Shown: positions 17,783 to 27,046, numbered from the stretch's first letter. The stretch: 64,000 nucleotides of DNA from Bradyrhizobium sp. URHD0069 (GCF_000701345.1 NZ_JNIJ01000015.1:62001-126000); one strand, 5' to 3'. Numbers and translations are program-made. Notes: generated by a model from the sequence alone, not told the origin.

Positions 17783-17833
17783 ACCGGCTTGTACTGAACC
17801 GGCTTGTACTGAACCAGACTGGTACTGAGCCGG
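17774..17833. repeat. 15-bp tandem repeat, four units
   Basis: TTGTACTGAACCGGC twice exactly, then TTGTACTGAACCAGA and CTGGTACTGAGCCGG. Each unit contains TACTGA, so the stop codon of the upstream gene is repeated. 60 bp exactly. Confidence 0.9.
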
Positions 17834-17874
17834 ATCATCCCAACTCACAGAACTACAAACGGGGAGCGCGGAGC

Positions 17875-18408
17875 ATGACGCGACAGCTTCTTGCATGTTG
17901 TTTAAGCTGTTGTCTGCTGGCGCTTGAGGCTCGTGCGGTAGAAATGCCGGTTCGCAAGGCGGGCCTGTGGGAAATGAAGATGCTGCGGAGCGGCTCGCCG
18001 CTGCCGGAAATGACGATGCAGCATTGCACCGACGAGACCACCGACAAGCAAATGGGCACGGCCTTTTCGCCGATGTCGAAAGATGTCTGTTCCAAACAGG
18101 ACATCCAGAAGACCGCTACCGGCTACGTCACTGATTCCGTGTGCAGCGTCGGCGGCACGTCGATAACCTCGCATGCCGACATATCCGGCGATTTCGATTC
18201 CGCCTATACCGTCAAGTCGACGTCGCACAGCGAAGGTGCCACCGCCGGCCTGCCGCGCGACTCCACGACCGTCATCGAGGCGAAGTGGCTTGGTGCCTGC
18301 AAAGCCGACCAGAAGCCGGGTGATATAGTGATGCCCGGTGGCGTGAAGATGAACGTCAAGGACATGGAAAAGCTGAAAGGCATGATGCCCAAGCAGCTGC
18401 CGAGGTAA
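17875..18408 (+). CDS. DUF3617 domain secreted protein
   Basis: 177 residues; signal peptide MTRQLLACCLSCCLLALEAR, then the DUF3617 pattern (RKAGLWEMKMLRSGSPLPEM, four conserved Cys in QHCTDE, DVCSKQD, SVCSVGG, GACKAD). The family is periplasmic and of unknown function. The stretch ending in KMNVKDMEKLKGMMPKQLP is Met/Lys rich. GGGGAGCGCGGAGC precedes the start. Convergent with the histidine kinase gene. Confidence 0.8.
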   Translation: MTRQLLACCLSCCLLALEARAVEMPVRKAGLWEMKMLRSGSPLPEMTMQHCTDETTDKQMGTAFSPMSKDVCSKQDIQKTATGYVTDSVCSVGGTSITSHADISGDFDSAYTVKSTSHSEGATAGLPRDSTTVIEAKWLGACKADQKPGDIVMPGGVKMNVKDMEKLKGMMPKQLPR

Positions 18409-18501
18409 TTCGGGTTTTCGGGTCAATCGACGAACGCGGACTCGGGCCACCTCTCCCGCAAGAGAGAGGGAGGAGTCTATCACCGCTGCCCTGCGAGGCG
18501 C

Positions 18502-19890
18502 CTACACCGGTATCCGCACCGTGGCGCGAAGCCCGCCCATCGGGCTGTCGCCGAGCGTGATGTCGCCGCCATGCGAGCGCGCGATGTCGCGGGCGATCGC
18601 GAGCCCAAGCCCGGTGCCGCCCTCGTCCTGGTTGCGCGCATCGTCCAGCCGCAGGAACGGCTTGAACACTTCCTCGCGCATTTCGGGCGGAATGCCCGGA
18701 CCGTCATCGTCGACCGTGACCGTGAGATAGCGGTGATCGCGGTGGCCGGTGATCGAGATGGCATTGGCGTGCCGCGCCGCGTTCGATACCAGGTTTCCAA
18801 GGCAGCGCTTGAACGACGCCGGCTTCACGGTCACCACAGGCAGTCCGCGAAACGCAACGGTCGCCGCCTGGCCATTGCGCTCGGCGTCGCTGCGTAATTC
18901 CTCCAGCGCCAGTGCCATGTCGGTCGGCTGGGCGTGCTCGCCGCTGTCGCCGCGCGCGAAGGCGAGATAGGCCTCCAGCATGCCGGACATCTCGTCGACG
19001 TCCTTGCGCATGCCGTCGACTTCAGGGCTATCGCCAATCAGCGCCAGTTCGAGCTTGAAGCGGGTCAGAATGGTGCGCAGATCGTGCGAGACGCCGGCCA
19101 GCATCGCGGTGCGCTGCTCGATTGTGCGCTCGATGCGCGATTTCATCTCGAGGAACGCCTGTGCGGCGCGACGTACCTCCCGCGCCCCGCGCGGACGGAA
19201 GTTCGGCGCCTCGCGGCCCTTGCCGAAGCTTTCGGCGGCGTCGGCCAGCCGCAGGATCGGCCTGATCTGGTTGCGCAGGAACAATACCGCGACGATCAGC
19301 AGGATCGACGAGGTGCCGACCATCCAGAACAGGAAAATCTCGGAATTCGAAGCATAGGCTGCGCTGCGCTGGGCGAAGATGCGCATCACCGCATCGTCGA
19401 GCTGAATCCGGATCTCCACCAGATTGGACCGGCCGACGGTGTCGATCCAGAACGGTCTTGCAATTTGGCGGCCGAGTTGAACGGAGAGCGTCTGGTCAAG
19501 CAGCGAGAAAAACGGTTTTGGGCCGGGCGGGGGCAGGTCGCCGACGGGCAGGAAATCCACCACCAGCCCCAGCCGTTGCTGGGCGATGCTCCGCAATTGC
19601 CCGCGGTCCTTGTCCTGCGGATAGCCCTTGTAGACGTCGATCAGGCTGGCGATGTCCTGCACGACCGCAGCCGACAACCGGCGCGTCACCGTGTTCCAGT
19701 GCCGCTCCATGAACACGAACGCCACCACCGACTGCAGCACCACCATCGGAACGATCATGATCAGCAGCGCGCGGGCATAAAGCCCCGTCGGCATCCAGCT
19801 TTTGAACGCGTTGCCCATCCAGCCATTGGCCGCGGAGACGCGACCTGCGGCGGTGCGGATCAGCGTGAGGCCGGTGTCGAGCGTGCTCAT
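18502..19890 (-). CDS. Membrane sensor histidine kinase (EnvZ-like)
   Basis: 462 residues: TM1 about 38-60, periplasmic sensor to about 183, TM2 about 184-206, HAMP (207-258), DHp and HATPase domains. H269 in AGVSHDLRTIL is the phosphorylation site. The usual Pro after HDLRT is Ile here, which could affect phosphatase activity. N-box NLVSNAARHA, G1 DDDGPGIP, G2 GGTGLGLAIA are present. 11 bp downstream of the OmpR-type regulator, which is surely its partner. The signal is unknown; the MarR gene upstream completes a three-gene operon. Confidence 0.93.
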   Translation of the reverse strand: MSTLDTGLTLIRTAAGRVSAANGWMGNAFKSWMPTGLYARALLIMIVPMVVLQSVVAFVFMERHWNTVTRRLSAAVVQDIASLIDVYKGYPQDKDRGQLRSIAQQRLGLVVDFLPVGDLPPPGPKPFFSLLDQTLSVQLGRQIARPFWIDTVGRSNLVEIRIQLDDAVMRIFAQRSAAYASNSEIFLFWMVGTSSILLIVAVLFLRNQIRPILRLADAAESFGKGREAPNFRPRGAREVRRAAQAFLEMKSRIERTIEQRTAMLAGVSHDLRTILTRFKLELALIGDSPEVDGMRKDVDEMSGMLEAYLAFARGDSGEHAQPTDMALALEELRSDAERNGQAATVAFRGLPVVTVKPASFKRCLGNLVSNAARHANAISITGHRDHRYLTVTVDDDGPGIPPEMREEVFKPFLRLDDARNQDEGGTGLGLAIARDIARSHGGDITLGDSPMGGLRATVRIPV

Positions 19891-19901
19891 GCAGATTTTG
19901 C

Positions 19902-20630
19902 TCAGGGCGATGCGACCAGGCGATAGCCGATGCCGCGTACCGCCTGCAGGAACAGCGGATTGGCGGGATCGCGCTCGATCTTGCGCCGGAGCCGGTTGAT
20001 CTGGACGTCCACCGCGCGTTCGTTGACGGTGCCCTCGCCGGTCAGCGCACTGCGCGGCACGGTCTCGCCTGGCGTCACCGCCAGAATGCGCAGCATCTCG
20101 CGTTCGCGGTCGGTGAGATGAATGGCCTCGTCGCCCTGGCGCAGTTCGCCGCGGTCGAGGTGATAGACGTAAGGCCCGAACGCGACCTGCTCCAGCGTGG
20201 CCACCGGCGGCGGCGTCGTGCGCTTGAGGATATTGCCGATTCGCAGCACCAGTTCGCGCGGCTCGAACGGCTTGGCGACATAGTCGTCGGCGCCGATCTG
20301 CAGGCCCTCGATGCGGGCTTCGGCTTCATGGCGCGCAGTCAGCATGATGATCGGCACGGATGATGAGGTGCGGATGAAGCGGGCCAGATCGAAACCGGTT
20401 TCGCCGGGCATCATCACGTCGAGAATCAAGAGATCGAAATGCAGTCCGAGCAGCTTGGCGCGGGCGTCGCTGGCGCTCATCGCCGTGCTGACGCGGTAGC
20501 CTTCGCCGCAGAGAAAGCGTGACAAGAGATCGCGGATACGGCGGTCGTCATCGACCAGCAGCAGATGCGGGGCATCGTCGGCCGGTTGCCGCGGTGCTCG
20601 TGCGAGGGTTGCAGTCTCGGGCACGATCAT
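19902..20630 (-). CDS. petR: OmpR/PhoB-family response regulator (PetR-like)
   Basis: 242 residues: receiver (DDD 27-29 region, phospho-acceptor D71 in LLILDVMMPG, K120 in VAKPFEP) and C-terminal winged helix (LTDREREMLRILA, ERAVDVQINRLRRKIE, AVRGIGYRL). The gene overlaps the MarR gene by ATGA. This MarR-OmpR coupling is the arrangement of petP-petR of Rhodobacter, from which the symbol is borrowed; regulation of respiratory genes here is inference. Acts with the kinase just downstream. Confidence 0.9.
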   Translation of the reverse strand: MIVPETATLARAPRQPADDAPHLLLVDDDRRIRDLLSRFLCGEGYRVSTAMSASDARAKLLGLHFDLLILDVMMPGETGFDLARFIRTSSSVPIIMLTARHEAEARIEGLQIGADDYVAKPFEPRELVLRIGNILKRTTPPPVATLEQVAFGPYVYHLDRGELRQGDEAIHLTDREREMLRILAVTPGETVPRSALTGEGTVNERAVDVQINRLRRKIERDPANPLFLQAVRGIGYRLVASP

Positions 20631-21220
20631 TCCTTTGCGGTTGCGTTGCCGGTCGCGAGGATCGTTTCCAGCACCTTGTCGGGATCATCGTGATCGATCA
20701 TCGCGCGCAGGAACCGCCGGACCGTATCGGCGCCCGACGGTCCGATGTCCCGCAGCGCACGATCGATGCGATCGGTCTGCAGGCCTGCGAGCTTGCCCAC
20801 CAGCGCCTCGCCTTTTGCGGTGGCAAAAAGAAGGCGTTGCCGCCGGTCGTCGTTGCCGGTCCTCTGCACGATATAGCCTTGATCGAGCAGTTGCTTGAGA
20901 ACCCGCCCCAGCGATTGCTTGGTGATGCGCAGCACGTCGAGCAGGTCGGCGACCTTCAAACCGGGATAGCGGTGGACGAAATGCAGCACCCGGTGATGCG
21001 CCCGGCCGAATCCGAAAGCCTCCAACTCATGGTCGGCGTCGCCGACGAAATCCCGGTAGGCGAAGAACAGCAGCTCGATAATATCCCAGCGCAAATCGGT
21101 TGACCGGGCCGGGGCGCGCGCCTCCGCCGCCCGCGAATCGGGATCAGCGGAGGCCCTCGAGAAATTTATGTCAGCCATATTGACATATCTTGGGTTCAAT
21201 GTTACAAAACTACCGGCCAT
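20627..21220 (-). CDS. petP: MarR-family regulator (PetP-like)
   Basis: 197 residues (or 183 if the ATG at 21178 is used; neither has a convincing ribosome site). Winged helix-turn-helix with YPGLKVADLLDVLRITKQSL and the wing VQRTGNDDRRQRLLFATAKG, typical MarR. First gene of the MarR-OmpR-kinase operon. The region ahead contains an AT-rich ATATTGACATAT that might be an operator, but symmetry is weak. Ligand unknown. Confidence 0.88.
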   Translation of the reverse strand: MAGSFVTLNPRYVNMADINFSRASADPDSRAAEARAPARSTDLRWDIIELLFFAYRDFVGDADHELEAFGFGRAHHRVLHFVHRYPGLKVADLLDVLRITKQSLGRVLKQLLDQGYIVQRTGNDDRRQRLLFATAKGEALVGKLAGLQTDRIDRALRDIGPSGADTVRRFLRAMIDHDDPDKVLETILATGNATAKE

Positions 21221-21466
21221 GACGAAATATTAAGTCGTTTCGTCAGGCCAACGACCGGAAAAGCCAAAGCAAGACCAGCAGGCAAGGGACCGCCCGTGAA
21301 TTCTTCTACCGCGATTGTCGAGCGGCATTTTGGCAAACATACTGGACTTCGCGCATTCCGCCAAAGCGGAAACCGGCTTAAAAGACCGGCGTGGGCGAGG
21401 CTAGGCGTCACACCACCAACGCCGCCGCTTTAAGGCGCGGACAGCATCAATCCGGGAGATACGTCC

Positions 21467-22615
21467 ATGGGAGTTTCGTTAGAGCAGGCCCGGAGCGACA
21501 GGCCGGCGCCGGAAATTGCGCCGGTTCCGACAGCGGGAAGGGTGAAGTTCGAAATCCGGCCTGCGACGAATCCGACGCCTGAGAAGGAGCGCACGGCCAG
21601 ACTCGTGGACCCGGGCTTCGGCCGGATTTTCACTGATCACATGGCTATGGTCCGCTACAATCACGCGGAGGGCTGGCATGGCGCGCGCGTCGAATCCCGC
21701 GCGAATTTCCCGCTCGATCCGGCTACAGCCGTCCTGCATTACGCGCAGGAGATTTTCGAAGGCCTCAAGGCCTACAAGCGCGACGACGGCGGCATGAACC
21801 TGTTCCGTCCCGACGCCAATGCCCGGCGCTTCCACAATTCGGCTGAGCGCATGGCCATGGCGCCGCTGCCCGAGCCTGTGTTCATCGAAGCGGTCGAGCA
21901 GCTCGTGCGCATCGACCGCGCCTGGATGCCAGGCGGCGACGGCAGTCTCTACCTGCGGCCCTTCATGATCGCGAGCGAGGTCTTCCTCGGAGTGAAGCCT
22001 TCCGCGGAATACATCTTCGCCGTCATCGCCTCGCCGGTCGGCTCCTATTTCAAGGGCGGACCTGCGCCCGTGTCGATCTGGGTGTCGGAGAATTACACGC
22101 GCGCCGCGATCGGCGGCACCGGCGCCGTCAAATGCGGCGGCAATTACGCCGCGAGCCTGCGCGCGCAGGCCGAGGCCATCGATCACGGCTGCGATCAGGT
22201 CGTTTTCCTCGATGCGGTCGAGCGGCGCTACGTCGAGGAACTCGGCGGCATGAACGTCTTCTTTGTGTTCGACGACGGTTCGCTGCTGACGCCGCCGCTC
22301 GGCACGATCCTGCCGGGCATCACCCGCGATTCGATCATCGCGCTTGCGAAGGATTCCGGCGCGCGCGTCCGCGAGGAGGCCTACACGATCGACCAGTGGC
22401 GCGCCGACGCCGCCAGCGGAAAGCTGAAAGAGGCCTTCGCCTGTGGCACGGCGGCAGTCATCTCGCCGATCGGCAAGGTGTGTTCCGCGAGCGGCGATTT
22501 CCTCATTGGCGGCGGCGCGGCCGGCCCCGTCGCCATGGGGCTGCGCAAGAAGCTGGTCGACATCCAGTATGGTCGCGCGGCCGACCCGCACAACTGGATC
22601 AAAAAGGTCCTGTGA
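21467..22615 (+). CDS. ilvE: Branched-chain amino acid aminotransferase
   Basis: Last step of leucine, isoleucine and valine synthesis, PLP-dependent fold type IV. 382 residues. Schiff-base Lys is in GTGAVKCGGNYAAS; LHYAQEIFEGLKAY, YLRPFMIAS and EELGGMNVFFVFDD are family landmarks of the long eukaryotic-like IlvE. Transcribed divergently from the MarR operon across about 245 bp. A 9-bp perfect hairpin follows the stop. Confidence 0.95.
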   Translation: MGVSLEQARSDRPAPEIAPVPTAGRVKFEIRPATNPTPEKERTARLVDPGFGRIFTDHMAMVRYNHAEGWHGARVESRANFPLDPATAVLHYAQEIFEGLKAYKRDDGGMNLFRPDANARRFHNSAERMAMAPLPEPVFIEAVEQLVRIDRAWMPGGDGSLYLRPFMIASEVFLGVKPSAEYIFAVIASPVGSYFKGGPAPVSIWVSENYTRAAIGGTGAVKCGGNYAASLRAQAEAIDHGCDQVVFLDAVERRYVEELGGMNVFFVFDDGSLLTPPLGTILPGITRDSIIALAKDSGARVREEAYTIDQWRADAASGKLKEAFACGTAAVISPIGKVCSASGDFLIGGGAAGPVAMGLRKKLVDIQYGRAADPHNWIKKVL

Positions 22616-22618
22616 CCG

Positions 22619-22639
22619 GCGGCGGAATTATTCCGCCGC
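22619..22639. terminator. Hairpin after ilvE
   Basis: GCGGCGGAA-TTA-TTCCGCCGC, a perfect 9-bp stem right after the stop codon. There is no T-run, so intrinsic termination is uncertain; it may stabilise the 3' end. Confidence 0.45.
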
Positions 22640-22735
22640 TTCCGCGACAGGCGCGCTTCTTCCCGCTCTCCCGCGGGGGAGAGGGGGAGTAAGCAAGGTT
22701 GCCGCGTCGCGTCTGCGCTGGTACCAACGCCGCCC

Positions 22736-24316
22736 ATGGCCGAAAAACCCAAAAAACCGCAAAAATTGAGAGCCCGCCTGCCGCGCGGGCTCGCCGATCG
22801 CGGCCCCGCCGAGATCGCGGCGACGCGGGCGATGGTCGAGAAAATCCGTGAGGTCTATGAGCGCTACGGGTTTGAACCGGTCGAAACCCCGGCGATGGAA
22901 TATACCGACGCGCTCGGCAAATTCCTGCCCGATCAGGACCGGCCCAACGAGGGCGTGTTTTCGTTCCAGGACGACGACGAGCAGTGGATCAGCTTGCGCT
23001 ACGACCTGACCGCGCCGCTGGCGCGCTACGTTGCGGAAAATTTCGATCACCTGCCAAAACCCTACCGCAGCTACCGCGAAGGCTACGTCTATCGCAACGA
23101 GAAGCCGGGGCCGGGACGTTTCCGGCAGTTCATGCAGTTCGATGCGGATACGGTGGGCAGCGCGTCGCCTGCGGCTGATGCCGAGATGTGCATGATGGCC
23201 GCGGACACCATGGAAGCGCTGGGCATCCCGCGCGGCAGCTATGTGGTGAAGGTGAATAACCGCAAGATTCTTGATGGGGTGATGGAGAGTCTCGGGCTTG
23301 GTGGCGATGAGAATGCGAGGCGAAGGCTGACGGTCCTAAGGGCGATCGACAAGTACGATCGGCTCGGCTTGGTCGGCGTCAGGCAACTACTTGGCGAAGG
23401 ACGCAAGGACGAGAGCGGCGATTTTACCAAAGGCGCTGGTTTAGAAAGTTGGGCAATAGAGCAGCTAGTGGGACTGCTCTTTCTACTCTCGACCCCATCA
23501 GTACTTCCGGAATCTTCCTTGATCGATGCATCTGGACCAACGGTGCCGATGTCCTATTCCTACGCCGGATTGATTGAGATGCTCCGCCACCATTACGGGG
23601 ACAATGACACTTCGCGGCAGGGCATTGATGAACTCGACCTGATCCGGGGCCTTGTTTCAGCAGGCGGATATAGAGACGACCAAATTCGTATCGATCCAAC
23701 TGTCGTCCGTGGCCTCGAATATTACACCGGCCCGGTCTACGAAGTAGAACTCACGCTCGAGACAAAAGACGAAAAAGGCCGCCCGGTGCGCTTCGGCTCG
23801 GTCGGCGGCGGTGGACGTTATGACGGTCTCGTCTCGCGCTTCCGCGGCGAGCCGGTGCCGGCGACCGGATTCTCCATCGGAGTGTCGCGGCTGCAGGCCG
23901 CGCTGACGATGTTGGGCAAGCTCGACACCACGCCGGAGTTCGGCCCTGTGGTCGTTACCGTGTTCGACCGCGATCGCATCACCGACTACCAGCAGATGGT
24001 CGCGGCCTTGCGCAACGCCAACATTCGCGCCGAGCTCTATCTCGGCAATCCCAAAAACATGGGCAACCAACTCAAATATGCTGACCGCCGCAATTCGCCT
24101 TGCGTGATCATTCAGGGCTCCGACGAAAAAGACGATCCTGCGGGGCCGCAGGTTTTGCTGAAGGATCTAATCCTTGGAGCCGAGTTGGCGAAACTCGAAA
24201 AAGATCGCGACGAATATCTGCAGAAGCAGGGCGAGGCCCAAACCAAGGTGCCGCAATCCGTGCTGGTCAACGAAGTCCGCAAGATTCTCGATAAGCATGG
24301 AGTGAAGTGGAAATAG
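22736..24316 (+). CDS. hisS: Histidyl-tRNA synthetase
   Basis: Class II synthetase charging tRNA-His. 526 residues. Motif 2 region [11 protein letters not shown] and [20 protein letters not shown], the histidine-binding [11 protein letters not shown], and motif 3 region [13 protein letters not shown] are present, so the enzyme should work. The part encoded at about 23420-23700 (residues 229-322) differs from the rest in composition: lower GC, codons such as TTA, ATA, CTA and AGA. It covers the insertion domain between motifs 2 and 3 up to the His-A motif. The frame is intact. Suggests a mosaic gene. Confidence 0.95.
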   Translation: MAEKPKKPQKLRARLPRGLADRGPAEIAATRAMVEKIREVYERYGFEPVETPAMEYTDALGKFLPDQDRPNEGVFSFQDDDEQWISLRYDLTAPLARYVAENFDHLPKPYRSYREGYVYRNEKPGPGRFRQFMQFDADTVGSASPAADAEMCMMAADTMEALGIPRGSYVVKVNNRKILDGVMESLGLGGDENARRRLTVLRAIDKYDRLGLVGVRQLLGEGRKDESGDFTKGAGLESWAIEQLVGLLFLLSTPSVLPESSLIDASGPTVPMSYSYAGLIEMLRHHYGDNDTSRQGIDELDLIRGLVSAGGYRDDQIRIDPTVVRGLEYYTGPVYEVELTLETKDEKGRPVRFGSVGGGGRYDGLVSRFRGEPVPATGFSIGVSRLQAALTMLGKLDTTPEFGPVVVTVFDRDRITDYQQMVAALRNANIRAELYLGNPKNMGNQLKYADRRNSPCVIIQGSDEKDDPAGPQVLLKDLILGAELAKLEKDRDEYLQKQGEAQTKVPQSVLVNEVRKILDKHGVKWK

Positions 24317-24323
24317 CTCAAGC

Positions 24324-24424
24324 CGTCATGTCCGCGAAAGCAGGCATCCAGTATTCCGGGGCATTGCAATTGAACAATTCCGTCACGTAATACTGGATCA
24401 TCCGCTTTCGCGGATGATGACGTC
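24324..24424. repeat. Inverted repeat, TCCGCGAAAGC...CCAGTATT type, copy 1
   Basis: GTCATGTCCGCGAAAGCAGG ... CCAGTATTCC, then TAATACTGGATCATCCGCTTT and CGCGGATGATGACG; ends complementary. Same family as 51432-51535. Confidence 0.8.
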
Positions 24425-24518
24425 AGTGCAAGATGCAGCGCTTGTGCTTCATGGCGCGAAGTGAATAGCCTTCAGCAAGAGGGTTGTGTTCTTAGCAAAA
24501 GCAAAGGGAGTGACAAGA

Positions 24519-24722
24519 ATGCCTGAAATTACCGTCAGCATGGCCGCCGGCCGCACCGATGAGCAGAAGGCCGGCATGATGCGCGACATCACGCAGGCGC
24601 TGGTGAAGAACCTCGGCGTCGACGCCGACGCCGTCGTCATCCAGATCAACGAGGCGCCACTGGCGCACAAGATGAAGGGCGGCAAAACTTTTGTTGAGCG
24701 CGCCGCCGCAGCGAAGAAGTAG
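24519..24722 (+). CDS. 4-oxalocrotonate tautomerase family enzyme
   Basis: 67 residues. After removal of Met the N-terminus is Pro (PEITVSMAAGRTDEQKAGM), the catalytic base of the tautomerase superfamily; VDADAVVIQINE and an Arg/Lys-rich C-terminus fit the 4-OT fold, which works as a hexamer. The start at 24519 follows AAAGGGAG; the longer frame from 24486 would bury Pro1. Substrate unknown; no aromatic degradation genes are nearby. Confidence 0.88.
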   Translation: MPEITVSMAAGRTDEQKAGMMRDITQALVKNLGVDADAVVIQINEAPLAHKMKGGKTFVERAAAAKK

Positions 24723-24873
24723 CAGCGAGTTCTCTCCACTGGGGGGACCCATAACCACAGGCGTTGATTTTTTGGAAGGCGTCGGCCTCCCGGCGCTCAT
24801 GCGACATCAGGCGGTATGGCTCCCGGCGTTCGCCGGGACGACTTGTTGTGTGGCGCGTTTCTTGGACAAATCC

Positions 24874-25269
24874 ATGGATGCACGTGATGTCATCAAGATC
24901 GGCATGAGCGCCGAGCGCACGCTGGTGGTGCCGCCCGAGCGTACCGTCGGCCATTTTGTCCGGGGCATGCCGATGGTCTATGCGACCCCGATGATGATTT
25001 TGGAAATGGAGATGACGTCCGGCGACGCCATCAACCGCTATCTCGAGCCGGGCTGGGTCACGGTCGGCACTGAAGTCGACATCCGCCACCTCGCCGCATC
25101 CGCGGTCGGCGCGCTGGTGCGGACCACCGCGCGGGTAATCGCGGTCGAGCGCCGGGTGATCCGTTTCGAGGTCGAGGCGTTCGACGGCGAACGTCGCCTC
25201 GGCGAGGGCAGCCACGCCCGCGGCCTCGTCAATGTCGAGGCCTTCACCAAGCGGATGGGAGCGAGCTAG
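24874..25269 (+). CDS. Hotdog-fold thioesterase (FlK-like)
   Basis: 131 residues, MDARDVIKIGMSAERTLVVP then VYATPMMILEMEMTSGDAI, LEPGWVTVGTEVDIRHLAAS and RLGEGSHARGLVNVE. This is the pattern of the fluoroacetyl-CoA thioesterase-like family: Thr, Glu and His (VYATPMMI, LEME, IRHLA) are where the catalytic residues sit. In chromosomes without fluorinated metabolites these are general acyl-CoA thioesterases. The start is a guess: the ATG at 24874 has a weak ribosome site (TTGGACAAATCC). A fragment of dispersed repeat (CCGGCGTTCGCCGGGACGAC) lies just upstream. Confidence 0.8.
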   Translation: MDARDVIKIGMSAERTLVVPPERTVGHFVRGMPMVYATPMMILEMEMTSGDAINRYLEPGWVTVGTEVDIRHLAASAVGALVRTTARVIAVERRVIRFEVEAFDGERRLGEGSHARGLVNVEAFTKRMGAS

Positions 25270-25281
25270 CGGCTCCTTCTA

Positions 25282-25388
25282 ACCTCATCCTGAGGGGCGC
25301 GCTCGTGCGCGCGTCTCGAAGGATGGCGACTTGCACCGTCCTCGCGTCCATCCTTCGAGACGCCGCTTCGCGGTCCTCAGGATGAGGT
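25282..25388. repeat. Inverted repeat CCTCATCCTGAGG type
   Basis: CCTCATCCTGAGGGGCGCG...CTCGAAGGATGG and CCATCCTTCGAGACGCC...CCTCAGGATGAGG are inverse copies around a short centre, about 107 bp. A frequent Bradyrhizobium/Rhodopseudomonas intergenic element, here between convergent genes. Confidence 0.85.
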
Positions 25389-25398
25389 CCGAACAAAA

Positions 25399-26244
25399 CT
25401 ACTTCGCCAGCTCCTTCGAACGCAGCGTCGCCGCGGCAACCGCGCGGGTCAGCAGCGACTGCATGCCGTCCGGTCCCATCAGCACCTCCAGCGCCGCGGC
25501 CGTGGTGCCGCCGGGCGAGGTGACGTTCTGGCGCAGCGTGGCGGAGGGAAGCTCGGAGCGGTACAGCAATTCGCCGGATCCGGCGACGGTTTCGCGCGCC
25601 AGCCTGGTCGCAAGGTCTTGCGGCAGGCCGGCTTCGACGCCGGCGCGCGCGAGTTCCTCGGCGAGCAGAAAAATGTAGGCCGGACCGGAGCCGGAGACCG
25701 CGGTCACCGCGTCCATCAGTGTCTCATCATCGACCCACTCGACCGAACCGGTGGCGCGCAGCAGCGCATTCGCAACCGCGCGCTGTTCTGCGCTGACATT
25801 CTTGGCCGCTACCGCCACCGTGATGCCGCGGCCGATCGCCGCTGGCGTATTGGGCATGGCCCGCACCACGCTGCCGCCGCAGACCTCCTGGAGAGATGCG
25901 ATGGTCGTGCCCGCCATGATCGAAACCACCAGCGTGGACGATCCGGCGAAAGATTTCAGCTTCGGGCCGGCTTCGCGGAACATCTGCGGCTTCAGCGCGA
26001 TCACCAGGGTGGCGACGGCGCCGATCTCTTTCGGCAATGGATTAAGTTGAATGCCTCTCGCCACCAGCCCGCTGATTTCATCGGAGGAATGCGGCTCGAT
26101 CACCGCAACGTGCTTTGGGTCTAGCCCCTGGGCCAGCCAGCCCGACAGCATCGCGCCGCCCATCTTCCCCGCGCCGGCGAGCACGATGGTGCCTTTGATT
26201 TCCTTTAGGGGGTTCGTCGAGTTCAATGTTGTCACCACAATCAC
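25399..26244 (-). CDS. proC: Pyrroline-5-carboxylate reductase
   Basis: NADPH-dependent last step of proline synthesis. 281 residues: Rossmann IVLAGAGKMGGAMLSGWL, VRAMPNTPAAIGRG, and the signature VSGSGPAYIFLLAEEL with ...VTSPGGTTAAALEVL. All standard. It lies downstream of the YbjN gene, with a repeat in the 157-bp gap. Confidence 0.96.
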   Translation of the reverse strand: MIVVTTLNSTNPLKEIKGTIVLAGAGKMGGAMLSGWLAQGLDPKHVAVIEPHSSDEISGLVARGIQLNPLPKEIGAVATLVIALKPQMFREAGPKLKSFAGSSTLVVSIMAGTTIASLQEVCGGSVVRAMPNTPAAIGRGITVAVAAKNVSAEQRAVANALLRATGSVEWVDDETLMDAVTAVSGSGPAYIFLLAEELARAGVEAGLPQDLATRLARETVAGSGELLYRSELPSATLRQNVTSPGGTTAAALEVLMGPDGMQSLLTRAVAAATLRSKELAK

Positions 26245-26246
26245 TC

Positions 26247-26376
26247 ATGTCGTCCCTGCGAACGCAGGGACCCACAACCACCACTGTTTCTAGTGAAGCA
26301 GAGGACAGGTCACAAGCGCCTCGGCAAAAACTTCAAGGCCGCGGGGTATGGGTCCCTGCGTTCGCAGGGACGACAT
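26247..26376. repeat. Inverted repeat GTCGTCCCTGCGAACGCAGGGA type
   Basis: CATGTCGTCCCTGCGAACGC and GCGTTCGCAGGGACGACATC bound the element; internal GGGACCCA and TGGGTCCC also pair. Sits between the YbjN gene and proC, so their mRNA, if shared, would carry a long hairpin. Confidence 0.8.
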
Positions 26377-26401
26377 CGAGTTTGCTGAAGCGCTGCAGCG
26401 A

Positions 26402-26902
26402 CTACGCCTCACCCTCGGTATCGAACATCGCCGCACTCATGGCCTCAGGCGCGCTCTTGCCGGCCCACACCACGAACTGGAACGCCGGATAATAACGTTC
26501 GCAGGCATGAATGGCGCCGACCAGCATGCTCTCGCATTGCGCGGTCGAAGCGGTGATGCCGCCGGGCAGCACCAGCGCTTGCCGGTACATGATCATCCCG
26601 GTGTGGGTCCATATATCGAAATGCCCGATCCACAATTGCTCGTTGATCGCGGCGATCAGCCGCTGCACTTCGGCGCGGCGCGGCGGTGGAATTTTCATGT
26701 CGAAGGCGCAGGCCAGATGCAGGGCCTCGATCTCGGTCATCCAGGTGAAGGACAGCTGGTAATCGGTCCAGTCTCCCTTGGAGACGATCGTCACCTCGTC
26801 TTCGCCGGAGCGTTCGAACGACCAGTTGTTATCGGCGGCAATGTCCTCGACCACCGCGAGCGGATTGTTCCGAGAATCAATAGTGCTTTCGAGGAGGGAC
26901 AT
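26402..26902 (-). CDS. YbjN domain-containing protein
   Basis: 166 residues from the ATG at 26902. MSLLESTIDSRNNPLAVVED then a domain with WTDYQLSFTWMTEIEALHLA, MKIPPPRRAEVQRLIAAINE and QALVLPGGITASTAQCESML, matching the alphaproteobacterial YbjN family, which has a type III secretion chaperone-like fold. Role is unclear; the family has been tied to stress and motility regulation in enterics. YbjN-proC order is common in rhizobia. Upstream extension to 27421 is spurious. Confidence 0.85.
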   Translation of the reverse strand: MSLLESTIDSRNNPLAVVEDIAADNNWSFERSGEDEVTIVSKGDWTDYQLSFTWMTEIEALHLACAFDMKIPPPRRAEVQRLIAAINEQLWIGHFDIWTHTGMIMYRQALVLPGGITASTAQCESMLVGAIHACERYYPAFQFVVWAGKSAPEAMSAAMFDTEGEA

Positions 26903-27046
26903 GCCGTCTCGACCTTGCTTTTGTAATTTCAGATACGATGGTTGATACCCACGCAGCGGGCCGACACTCGCTGACATGACGCGTCGCTGCCAACTGCAAT
27001 CCCCTGATGGCCCGGAGCTTGCCGGGATCAAGTGATGTGATTTGCG

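Noticed and set aside
17300..17896. Minus-strand protein with GSVQA repeats
   Set aside because: It is the antisense reading of a 15-bp DNA tandem repeat and of a gene with a good signal peptide and ribosome site.
21176..21200. Palindromic operator ATATTGACATAT before the MarR gene
   Set aside because: Symmetry is only four bases per arm; too weak to call.
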